DNA from: Bacteroidales bacterium
GTDB lineage: Bacteria; Bacteroidota; Bacteroidia; Bacteroidales; ML635J-15
Assembly: GCA_028697515.1 (NCBI GenBank)
Contig: JAQVEY010000103.1
Location: forward strand, 1-7,665
Direction: 5' to 3'
DNA: 7,665 bases
Under the pieces are notes generated by a model that searched no databases, had not been told where the DNA came from, and was given only the letters and a program-made list of their open reading frames with translations. Numbering within the stretch: the first letter of the stretch is position 1; every line of letters starts with the position of its first letter. Of this stretch, positions 1 through 5,772 are shown piece by piece. Made by a program: the position numbers and the translations under genes.

Positions 1-317
1 TGGTAGATGCACTTTCGACACTAACTCATTTCAATAATGCACAAAATTTTGGCCGCCGTATGTGCGAAAAGCTAAAAGAACTAATACCAAGACAACAATT
101 TGATGTAGCCATACAAGCAGCAATCGGCAGCAAAATCATTGCCCGCGAAACCGTTAAAGCTGTTCGTAAAGATGTTACAGCAAAATGTTATGGAGGCGAT
201 ATTACCCGTAAACGTAAATTGCTCGAAAAACAGAAAGCCGGTAAAAAACGTATGCGTCAGGTTGGGAATGTAGTAGTTCCGCAATCAGCATTTTTGGCTG
301 TATTGAAGTTGGATTAG
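1..317 (+). CDS. lepA: Elongation factor 4 (LepA), C-terminal end, 5'-partial
   Basis: LepA is a ribosome-associated translational GTPase that binds the 70S ribosome and affects initiation and back-translocation. Only its last ~104 residues are present. The reading frame is open from position 3 to the TAG at 315-317, and the ATG at 60 is an internal methionine rather than the start. The LepA-specific C-terminal domain is clear: [19 protein letters not shown], then [61 protein letters not shown] and [10 protein letters not shown]. These blocks are nearly invariant in bacterial LepA. The GTPase domains lie off the left edge. This is a housekeeping gene with a less AT-rich sequence than the rest of the window, and it marks the core-genome border of the accessory region to the right. 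Identification is firm, and no defect is visible. Confidence 0.97.
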   Translation, partial: VDALSTLTHFNNAQNFGRRMCEKLKELIPRQQFDVAIQAAIGSKIIARETVKAVRKDVTAKCYGGDITRKRKLLEKQKAGKKRMRQVGNVVVPQSAFLAVLKLD

Positions 318-386
318 GGGATGACTTTTAAATCACTAGCCCTGTCAAACCATATTACAAAAGCAGAGACAAAAAAGATCTACGAC

Positions 387-403
387 ATCGGAAACAGTCC
401 GAT
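387..403 (+). terminator. Weak hairpin after lepA, possible terminator
   Basis: ATCGGA (387-392) and TCCGAT (398-403) form a 6-bp stem with a 5-nt loop about 70 nt after the lepA stop. The bases that follow are not a T run, so classical intrinsic termination is doubtful. It is listed because nothing better for lepA is visible. Confidence 0.2.
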
Positions 404-504
404 ACAGAATTCTTAAATATCTCTGCAAATTATAAGCCAATGTACAAAAAGCTCACCTTACTGTAATAGGATTGCAAATTTACAAAAAATGCAAATAAAA
501 ATGA

Positions 505-532
505 TTGTCATCAAAGTTTAAATGTATATTTG
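505..532 (+). promoter_or_regulatory. Bacteroidota-type promoter facing right
   Basis: TTG at 505-507 is followed after 17 nt by TATATTTG at 525-532, which matches the Bacteroidota -7 element TAnnTTTG and the -33 TTG. Transcription would start near 538-541. No plus-strand gene follows. The transcript would run into a hairpin with a short T run (561-594) and then antisense to the 3' end of the glycosylase gene. It may therefore drive a short RNA, or be the leftover promoter of a gene displaced by the accessory block. The spacing is at the short end of the usual range. Confidence 0.4.
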
Positions 533-537
533 CGTTG

Positions 538-594
538 TCGATTCTACGGATTCGGCGATTCAGGTAACAGCTTACGGGCTGTTATTCTGCTTTT
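538..594 (+). ncRNA. Candidate short RNA ending in a hairpin and T run
   Basis: Downstream of the promoter at 505-532 lies a ~55-nt stretch with no coding frame. It ends in a hairpin: TAACAGC (565-571), loop TTACGG, GCTGTTA (578-584). CAG (561-563) pairs with CTG (587-589) across a small internal loop to extend the stem, and CTTTT (590-594) follows. Promoter, short body and hairpin plus Ts resemble a small RNA unit. The T run is only four bases, and the hairpin includes the stop codon of the minus-strand gene, so a weak terminator, a truncated leader or chance are alternatives. No known RNA family is recognised. The 5' end is inferred from the promoter. Confidence 0.25.
561..594 (+). terminator. 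Hairpin with short T run at the convergent gene border
   Basis: A 7-bp stem with a 6-nt loop, extendable by 3 bp, is followed by CTTTT on the plus strand. On the minus strand the hairpin falls at and just past the TAA of the glycosylase gene but has no T run there. It could therefore end rightward transcripts by the intrinsic route. For the leftward operon it would act only as a 3' stabilising structure. Confidence 0.35.
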
Positions 595-1193
595 ATAGGT
601 TCTTTACAATGCTCTTTGCTTACAATAGATTCAGTTATTGCCACATTGATATTTTTAACATACAAATCAATAAACTTCCTTTTATAAACTAAAATGTATG
701 ATGGATGGTGAACTGGAACAAATGTAAAACCTTGTGATTTATATGTGCAATAATCGAAAGACTCGCTAAGAGAGTAGGTTCTTATCGCGAATTTATTTAA
801 GACAAATGATGCAACTTGCTTACCTAATAAAAACACGACCTTGGGCTTTAATCTGGTAATTTCATCAACAAAATTAGGATAGCACTTTTCCATTTCATGC
901 CTCTTTGGATACCTGATTTTCTCATCTTGCAAAGGAACGCATTTGACAATATTGGTTTTGTAAAAGGAAACATCCTCAACAAATGTATCTTCAATTTTTT
1001 TAATTAGAGAACCGGTTCTTGTATTTGGAGATAACGGCTGCATAGCTTCATCTGCCGATATTAGAACCGAAGATAATCCGACCCAAAACACACTAGATTT
1101 CTTTTCGTCGTCATATACTGGAATTTGATTTAGAAATAGACCGCATGCTTTGCATACTCTATGGTTTGCAAAATCAAAAGGTGGTGTGTTCAT
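582..1193 (-). CDS. Uracil-DNA glycosylase superfamily protein, [4Fe-4S] family-4-like variant
   Basis: This is probably a base-excision enzyme that flips a non-canonical base out of DNA and cleaves its glycosidic bond. With the chosen start it has 203 residues, near the usual size for family 4. Four cysteines sit where family 4 binds its [4Fe-4S] cluster: CKAC (C14, C17), VKC (C85) and EKC (C104). FYKTNIVKCVPL and the LKPKVVFLLGK strand follow the family order, and HHPSY (162-166) corresponds to the catalytic C-terminal motif. The usual first motif, GEAPG, is replaced by GLSS followed by ADEAMQPLSPNTRTGSL, so the substrate may not be uracil. The frame also opens at a TTG (1241) inside the upstream gene. 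I chose the ATG at 1193 because it lies 16 nt after the upstream stop, the homologous sequence begins near it, and a likely promoter at 1229-1259 would start transcription after the TTG. It is the last gene of the operon, after the radical SAM gene. Confidence 0.82.
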   Translation of the reverse strand: MNTPPFDFANHRVCKACGLFLNQIPVYDDEKKSSVFWVGLSSVLISADEAMQPLSPNTRTGSLIKKIEDTFVEDVSFYKTNIVKCVPLQDEKIRYPKRHEMEKCYPNFVDEITRLKPKVVFLLGKQVASFVLNKFAIRTYSLSESFDYCTYKSQGFTFVPVHHPSYILVYKRKFIDLYVKNINVAITESIVSKEHCKEPIKAE

Positions 1194-1209
1194 AATTTTC
1201 TCGTTATAT

Positions 1210-2535
1210 TCAAAGACTATTCGTTCTGCAAATATAATCAAGAATTGTATCTATGCAAACATTTGAAAAGTTTTTACTTTGGAAATTGAATTGTTTACGA
1301 CCTATTAAGTTAGTTAATTGAGGACTTGGTGTTAGAAAATCTTCATTAGTAATTTTCCCATTCTGCAATAAAGATTTAAATATTTCTGTGCCATGATATA
1401 GCCGAAATTGGAAAACACTTGCTCTGAATCCAACATTATACTTTATGGACAAATCTTTAATCTCTTTTGCTAATTGATATGTTTGCTCCATGTCTTCAAG
1501 TGATTCATCAGGAAAGCCATAAATAAAATATCCTTTAACTTTAATACCAGACTCAAATATTCGGGAAATATTTTCCAACACCATATCGCGAGTGCCAAAT
1601 TTGCTTATTTTTTGTCTAATTTCATTTGAACCTGATTCAATTCCTATGAATAATTCTGAACATCCAGATTGTTTCATTAAATAAATAAGATTGTTTTCAA
1701 TTTTGGAGAATGTATTAATATGTGCCATTGCCCGCCAATTAAAATCAAATTCGGAAAAGATATTTATTGCCTCTATAATTGATTGTTTTGATTTTAAAAA
1801 CAAATCATCTAAAATTCTAATTGATTCAGTTTCTGGAAATAGTTGTTTAATTTCAATTAGTTCATTTTTTATGGAATCAACACTCCTCAATCTTACTGGG
1901 GAATTCCTATTCTGTGAACGTGCAGCAGCACAGTATGAGCAATTATAAACACATCCTCGACTTGTAACAATATTAATTTCGTTTTCACCTAATATATTTA
2001 AAGAATATGGTTTTAGAAATAATTTTCGGTCTAATGAAATATTAGAAATATCCTCACTATAATAGATTGAATTTTTATCTACAAGAAAAACACGTCTTTT
2101 GGATTCCTCATAAAATGCACTTTCTTTAACATCATCTCTAATAATATCAAGAATAATATATTCTCCATCACCGATTACAATGTCTATTTTATTGATAGAA
2201 TCCCACTCAACAATCTGCTGATATAATGCTTTTGTTGATAATCCTCCAATAATAATATGACATTCAAAAGCTATGTTTTCGATTAATTCTTTTACCACAT
2301 TGTAGTTTGTCGAAAATACATTAACACCAATAAATTTCGGTTTTATTAGATTTAAAGTTTCTTGAAGAGTTTCGACAGAAAGGTTTTCATTGACAGAATC
2401 TATTATCGTTACATTTACATCATTATTTGCCAAATATGTAGCTATATAACCCAATCCAATAGGCAACAAAAAGTGCTCGGATACTACATCATCCTGATTA
2501 AGATATAAAGGAGAATTAATTAAAATGATGCCCAT
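1210..2535 (-). CDS. B12-binding-type radical SAM protein
   Basis: This is a cytosolic Fe-S enzyme that would split S-adenosylmethionine to a 5'-deoxyadenosyl radical; its substrate is unknown. Residues 1-135 look like a cobalamin-binding Rossmann domain: a strand starting GIILINSP, LPIGLGYIATYL, the strand NVTIIDSV, KFIGVNVFS, HIIIGG and IDIVIGDGE. The cobalt-ligating DxHxxG motif is not evident, as in many members of this group, so cobalamin use is uncertain. The radical SAM core follows TSRGC, with CVYNCSYC giving the CxxxCxxC cluster ligands C195, C199 and C202. FIGIESGSNEIRQKI (296-310) and GYFIYGFPDES (335-345) are typical later core motifs. At 441 residues it is a usual length for the class. 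The ATG at 2535 lies 5 nt after the upstream stop with no clear Shine-Dalgarno sequence. It sits between a membrane-protein gene and the glycosylase gene, which suggests a nucleic-acid or nucleotide substrate, but this is inference. Confidence 0.88.
   Translation of the reverse strand: MGIILINSPLYLNQDDVVSEHFLLPIGLGYIATYLANNDVNVTIIDSVNENLSVETLQETLNLIKPKFIGVNVFSTNYNVVKELIENIAFECHIIIGGLSTKALYQQIVEWDSINKIDIVIGDGEYIILDIIRDDVKESAFYEESKRRVFLVDKNSIYYSEDISNISLDRKLFLKPYSLNILGENEINIVTSRGCVYNCSYCAAARSQNRNSPVRLRSVDSIKNELIEIKQLFPETESIRILDDLFLKSKQSIIEAINIFSEFDFNWRAMAHINTFSKIENNLIYLMKQSGCSELFIGIESGSNEIRQKISKFGTRDMVLENISRIFESGIKVKGYFIYGFPDESLEDMEQTYQLAKEIKDLSIKYNVGFRASVFQFRLYHGTEIFKSLLQNGKITNEDFLTPSPQLTNLIGRKQFNFQSKNFSNVCIDTILDYICRTNSL
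1229..1259 (-). promoter_or_regulatory. Internal promoter for the glycosylase gene
   Basis: On the minus strand, TTTG (1259-1256) is followed after exactly 19 nt by TATATTTG (1236-1229). This is the same -7 sequence and spacing as the operon promoter at 4929-4958. Transcription would start near 1222, about 30 nt before the ATG at 1193. It lies at the 3' end of the radical SAM gene and may give the glycosylase separate expression. AT-rich sequence raises the chance of false matches, but the position relative to the gene start is apt. Confidence 0.45.
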
Positions 2536-2540
2536 AAATG

Positions 2541-3320
2541 TTAATTTGCATTTTCAAATAACGTTATGTACTCTTCTTTTTGTTCTTCGGTCGGTGATTT
2601 TGCAAGTGACCAAATAAGGTTCCAAATATTATCGTATAATGCTCCACTCTCGCTAGCCGTGTCTGTCACAATCGCCTTATATTTTGCTTTATCTTTCTTT
2701 GTAAAAATCAAAAGTTTTTTTACTCTCGAATTTATGTACAATCTGCCTCTAATTTGTAAATCTGCTATATCTGGCTCATAGAACTTCAATTCAACTTGCT
2801 CGTTAAAATCATTTAGTATCTTTCCGTAACAAATTTTTGTAGTATTATGTTTAGGCGTTTCGCATAAAATTAGAATTTTTTGAAAACTCTTTTTTTTCAA
2901 ACATATATACTGTGAATTTTTCTCTATTTCTAGTGGATTGAGCCCGAAAAAACTTAAATCTCCCGCTAACAATTTAATTTCTTTTCTATCAGCTACTTCA
3001 GTGGCTTTATTGATTATTTTATTTAAACTTCTGGGACTATAATATCTTTTAATCGTCGGAATCACAAACGATATAACAATTAATATAAATCCTAAAATAA
3101 AAGATAATACCATTAGTGTTTTATTAAAATCACTATTGTCATGAATTCTAAACAAACAAAAAACTGCAAAAGAAAGGGTCGTTATTCCAACACCAAACAA
3201 AATCCTCTTTAACCATACATTCGGCTTATTTGTAAACAAATAATTACAAATAATCCCACACAATAATCCAAAAACTGCAGGTGTCACCAAGCAAAGAGAG
3301 TCAATTAAAAATTTTTCCAT
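2541..3320 (-). CDS. Three-TM membrane protein with a soluble domain, phospholipase-D-like at best
   Basis: I do not recognise this as a named family. The first ~90 residues hold three hydrophobic helices (about 9-29, 38-57 and 69-90). A basic linker (KRYYSPR) and a cytosolic domain of ~165 residues follow. That domain has GDLSFFG (120-126), a strand FQKILILCETP (146-156), LKFYEP, LQIRGRLYI (188-196), LLIFTKK and YDNIWNLIW (229-237). The order resembles catalytically degenerate phospholipase-D-like domains found beside sensors and defence genes. No HxKxxxxD motif is present, so hydrolase activity is not expected. A sensor, a membrane anchor for partners or a membrane-disrupting effector are all possible. 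It lies 4 nt after the PIN gene and 5 nt before the radical SAM gene, so it is almost certainly co-transcribed with them. Confidence 0.6.
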   Translation of the reverse strand: MEKFLIDSLCLVTPAVFGLLCGIICNYLFTNKPNVWLKRILFGVGITTLSFAVFCLFRIHDNSDFNKTLMVLSFILGFILIVISFVIPTIKRYYSPRSLNKIINKATEVADRKEIKLLAGDLSFFGLNPLEIEKNSQYICLKKKSFQKILILCETPKHNTTKICYGKILNDFNEQVELKFYEPDIADLQIRGRLYINSRVKKLLIFTKKDKAKYKAIVTDTASESGALYDNIWNLIWSLAKSPTEEQKEEYITLFENAN

Positions 3321-3324
3321 TTTT

Positions 3325-3843
3325 CTAAGTATTGAAGGTTTGTAATTTTTTTATCATATTCTCTGTTTCTTTATGCGGTGCTCGAACATTAATCTCCAAA
3401 TAATTTTTAAGTTTAGATACAGCCTCATCACATGAAATAATTTTATCCAAAAATAGTTGCTGAATTACTCCGAGCAGACCTCTTACCTGAACCGAATGTT
3501 TTGATGCAATATTTCTCAAACTTTTATCGGAGGTTAATAATATTGCTTGCAATCTCATTGATAATTCAAGTATTGAGCAATCAGTATAACTCAACGCAGG
3601 ATATTTTTCGAAAAAGAAAAGAGTTTTACCTATTTCTGGATTTTTATCTATTAATAGTTTTCCACTATCAATATATTTGTCAATTATTGATTTTTGTTCT
3701 GCCCCTTTAAACTCATTCAGAACATATTTGCTAGTGCAGAATTCAAAACCCAATAAGAAAAATGAATCTATAAGATTTAATTCTATCAAATCAAACATAA
3801 TACAGGCATCATTGATAAGTATCTTTGTTTTACCCTCAGACAT
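3325..3843 (-). CDS. PIN-domain protein, probable toxin RNase
   Basis: PIN domains are Mg2+-dependent nucleases, and VapC-type toxins of this fold cut tRNA, rRNA or mRNA. The 172 residues carry the expected acidic set: D12 in INDACIMFDL, E44 in YVLNEF, D88 in SYTDCSILEL and D106 in ILLTSDKSLRNIA. The last of these is followed by the usual HSVQVRGLLGVIQQL helix region. The fold covers residues ~7-145 and the tail is a short helical extension. Its ATG overlaps the end of the XRE-ImmA gene by 8 nt (ATGTCTGA), which implies translational coupling. PIN proteins paired with XRE-COG2856 (ImmA/IrrE) proteins have been proposed as toxin-antitoxin modules, and the neighbour fits that role. The target is unknown, and an effector in a larger five-gene system is an equally good reading. 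Confidence 0.85.
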   Translation of the reverse strand: MSEGKTKILINDACIMFDLIELNLIDSFFLLGFEFCTSKYVLNEFKGAEQKSIIDKYIDSGKLLIDKNPEIGKTLFFFEKYPALSYTDCSILELSMRLQAILLTSDKSLRNIASKHSVQVRGLLGVIQQLFLDKIISCDEAVSKLKNYLEINVRAPHKETENMIKKLQTFNT

Positions 3844-4909
3844 TGGCTTTGCCCTTCCTTAAGTCGTTAATATCTACATTTAGTAAATATGAGGCTTTGC
3901 TAATACTAATAATGCCTTCTGCCAATGCTCTGCTAACCAATTGCTCAAAAACACTTATATTCTCACTTTGAGAATATCGCCCTGGTTCATCTTTGCTTCC
4001 ATAAGTCTTTGATAAATAAACTACCCATTTTTGATAATAAACTTCACTTATGATTTCCATTTCCTTGAGCCTGAAAACAATTGCTCTTAGAGAAATTCCA
4101 TAACCTTCCTTAATTGAAATCAGTTCATTTATATTAATATAGCTGCGTTTTTTTCCGCCAATAAGCTCGATCAATTTTTTTGAAGGAAGTAAAAAACAAC
4201 TGGCAAATTTGTGACACAAATCTTCAATGAACTTGGAATTATCTGCTAATTCGCTAGTTATATTTAACAGTAAATGTGCTAATTCATGCATTATGGTAAA
4301 CCTAACCCTGTCAATTGACTTGTCTTTAGAATTGACAACAACGACTGGCTGATTATTCCCTGTTAAAAATGAAGCCCCATCAAAGCTGTCGTCATGATCT
4401 AAGGTGTAAACTTTAACTCCTCTTAATTCAAGCAGTTGTCTAATATTTGAAATAGCATCAGTACCAAGTTCCCAATATTCTCTCAAACGAATTGCAGCTT
4501 TCTCAACATCAGTTGTATTCTCTATGACCATTTCTGAAATTGGATTATTAAAACTATTATTAATTCCAATTATATTTTCAATTTCAGAATATCTCTCCAC
4601 ATAATCTTTTGATTTCCCTATAATGCTTTCTTCTGCAAATTTCGACAGATTTGCTTTTTTTCGGAAGCAAACACTTTCCAATTCGACTGGATTTTTTCTG
4701 AAAAAATAATCAGGTTTTAAATTTAAGGCATTAGAAATATGAAAAAGCATTTCATCGGAGGGTAGCATTTTTCCTAATTCATATTTATCTAATGACTGTT
4801 TACTAACAATACCATTCAGTTTGTCAGACAATGCCTGCAAAGACATACCTGCCATTTTTCTAGCAAGTTTTAATCTGCTACTAAATATTTCTTTATCTAA
4901 TTGTTCCAT
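3836..4909 (-). CDS. XRE-family regulator fused to an ImmA/IrrE metallopeptidase
   Basis: This is a 357-residue two-domain regulator. Residues ~9-70 form an XRE helix-turn-helix (MSLQALSDKL turn, SKQSLDKYELGKMLPS recognition region, ALNLKPDYFF end). Residues ~140-260 form the zinc peptidase: MHELAH with HELAH at 208-212, and E229 in FIEDLCHKFASCFLLP as the probable third ligand. A helical C-terminus (SVFEQLVSRALAEGIISISKASYLL) is common in this architecture. In the related ImmR/ImmA and DdrO/IrrE pairs the peptidase cleaves an HTH repressor after DNA damage or other signals. Here both parts are in one chain, so self- or partner cleavage is possible. It is first in the operon, behind a promoter embedded in a dyad, so it probably represses itself and the PIN gene. 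The ATG at 4909 is supported by the promoter ~13 nt upstream of it and by the domain start. No Shine-Dalgarno sequence is seen. Confidence 0.92.
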   Translation of the reverse strand: MEQLDKEIFSSRLKLARKMAGMSLQALSDKLNGIVSKQSLDKYELGKMLPSDEMLFHISNALNLKPDYFFRKNPVELESVCFRKKANLSKFAEESIIGKSKDYVERYSEIENIIGINNSFNNPISEMVIENTTDVEKAAIRLREYWELGTDAISNIRQLLELRGVKVYTLDHDDSFDGASFLTGNNQPVVVVNSKDKSIDRVRFTIMHELAHLLLNITSELADNSKFIEDLCHKFASCFLLPSKKLIELIGGKKRSYININELISIKEGYGISLRAIVFRLKEMEIISEVYYQKWVVYLSKTYGSKDEPGRYSQSENISVFEQLVSRALAEGIISISKASYLLNVDINDLRKGKANV

Positions 4910-4926
4910 GATGATTATCGTTTGGC

Positions 4927-4956
4927 GACAAATATAGAATATATTCGGAATTTGTC
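4927..4956. promoter_or_regulatory. 30-bp dyad operator overlapping the operon promoter
   Basis: The outer arms GACAAAT and ATTTGTC pair perfectly, and the centre GAATATATTC is itself a palindrome. Twenty-four of the 30 positions are symmetric, and the six mismatches form two 3-nt blocks between the arms and the centre. The dyad covers the -7 element and the whole spacer and ends at the -33 box, so a bound dimer would block transcription. The likely binder is the XRE-ImmA protein encoded immediately downstream. Confidence 0.65.
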
Positions 4957-4958
4957 AA
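4929..4958 (-). promoter_or_regulatory. Promoter of the XRE-ImmA/PIN/radical SAM operon
   Basis: On the minus strand, TTG (4958-4956) is followed after 19 nt by TATATTTG (4936-4929), a full match to the Bacteroidota TTG/TAnnTTTG consensus. The start of transcription would be near 4922, giving a leader of about a dozen bases before the ATG at 4909. It is the only strong promoter found ahead of the five genes, apart from the internal one at 1229-1259. Confidence 0.65.
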
Positions 4959-5066
4959 CCAAATATTTTATTTATTTTTTAATTCTTTTTTCCAATAAAG
5001 GGAATAAAACATTACAATCTTCTTTTTCAAAAACATTTTTCACAATCTGGTTGCTTTTAATTCTAA
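4959..5066. other. Spacer between the two minus-strand gene blocks
   Basis: The 157-bp gap (4910-5066) contains the promoter and dyad in its left part. The remaining ~108 bp is very AT-rich with A and T runs on both strands. I see no convincing hairpin terminator for the upstream block, so read-through from it into the XRE operon cannot be excluded. Confidence 0.5.
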
Positions 5067-5741
5067 TTAAAATATGATTTTTTCGCAAAATGGAATTGCC
5101 TCTGGACATTTGATTAAAATAGATTCTTTAATTTCCATAACCGAAAACCAAATTAATCGATATTCGTTTTGATGACTATATTTGTTAGATTTTAGAAACA
5201 TTTCATTTCCCTTGGTCAACTTTTGCATCTCTATACTCGTCTTTAAATCATTTTGTATTTCGCCTCCATTGAAAAACTCATATTCCTCAATTTCATTTTC
5301 TAGTGAAATAGATTTGAAATCAACATAAATACATTTACCCTCTACTCCACTCTGTACGAATGGCAATTTTCTGGCTATTTCCATTGCGAAAAAAGATGGG
5401 TTAATAATTTTTATTGCACATTTTGCATTGAAATCTCTAATTACTTGGTCGGTAATTAAATTTGTTGTTGACATCACAAATGAATTTAAGCCAGAATCGC
5501 CCAAAATAACATGATGATTCTTTTTACAATCTTTGCCTGTTATCATGAAGGTTCCTTCTGATTTATCTCCTTGCATTTCATCAGGATTTTTTCTAAAATT
5601 ATTATAACAACTTAACATTAATTCTCCATTATTAAAGAAATTTTCAATCCATATATTATTGTCAAGTAATCTATATATTGGCTCTCTTCTTATTAGCCAT
5701 TGAATAGGATAGTTTATGCCAGTTTCTGTGTAATTTTTCAT
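5067..5741 (-). CDS. Unrecognised soluble protein, 224 aa
   Basis: I do not recognise this family with confidence. It has no signal peptide and no membrane helix. Three conserved-looking blocks stand out: FFNNGELMLSCYNNFRK (35-51), DEMQGDKSEG (54-63) and YSHQNEYRLIW (188-198). The arrangement, an N-terminal 'filament-out' block with a GD-x-EG turn and a C-terminal 'EYR' strand, faintly resembles DUF2971-type proteins, which are common among accessory genes. That likeness is a memory of pattern only. The gene starts 31 nt after the membrane-protein gene and is probably the last of the block led by the restriction enzyme. A 157-bp gap and a separate promoter divide it from the XRE operon. An effector or accessory role beside the restriction enzyme is possible but unsupported by a catalytic signature. 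Confidence 0.6.
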   Translation of the reverse strand: MKNYTETGINYPIQWLIRREPIYRLLDNNIWIENFFNNGELMLSCYNNFRKNPDEMQGDKSEGTFMITGKDCKKNHHVILGDSGLNSFVMSTTNLITDQVIRDFNAKCAIKIINPSFFAMEIARKLPFVQSGVEGKCIYVDFKSISLENEIEEYEFFNGGEIQNDLKTSIEMQKLTKGNEMFLKSNKYSHQNEYRLIWFSVMEIKESILIKCPEAIPFCEKIIF

Positions 5742-5772
5742 AAATAAGTAATGTTAAAATAATTAAAAAATT

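Larger units (their letters stand above)
318..581. other. Intergenic region between convergent lepA and the accessory block
   Basis: No open frame of useful length is visible on either strand. The region separates the end of lepA from the end of the minus-strand operon. It contains a weak 6-bp hairpin (387-403), a plausible plus-strand promoter (505-532) and the start of a hairpin (561-589) that overlaps the last codons of the minus-strand gene. Three GATTC words stand at 540-544, 549-553 and 557-561. I see no direct repeat, integrase site or tRNA that would explain the presence of the neighbouring accessory genes. Confidence 0.7.

Noticed and set aside
81..284. Minus-strand 67-aa frame
   Set aside because: Shadow of the lepA coding sequence, with no protein-like conservation.
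60..317. ATG at 60 as the start of an 85-aa gene
   Set aside because: The frame is open back to position 3 and encodes LepA-specific sequence there, so the ATG is internal.
535..590. tRNA or tRNA fragment as an attachment site
   Set aside because: The GATTC words recall a T-arm, but no acceptor stem, anticodon arm or GGTTCGAAT-like T-loop can be formed.
1194..1241. TTG at 1241 as the start of the glycosylase
   Set aside because: It overlaps the radical SAM gene by 32 nt, adds residues without family likeness and would precede the inferred transcription start; the ATG at 1193 fits better.
1691..1948. Plus-strand 85-aa frame within the radical SAM gene
   Set aside because: Antisense to the CxxxCxxC region of a clear enzyme; composition mirrors the gene.
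2566..2781. Plus-strand 71-aa frame
   Set aside because: Antisense shadow of the membrane-protein gene.
3501..3862. Two plus-strand frames of 69 and 61 aa
   Set aside because: Antisense shadows of the PIN gene; a TAnnTTTG match in this region is also taken as chance.
318..5066. CRISPR array or insertion sequence
   Set aside because: No evenly spaced repeats, terminal inverted repeats or transposase-like frame were found in the non-coding stretches.
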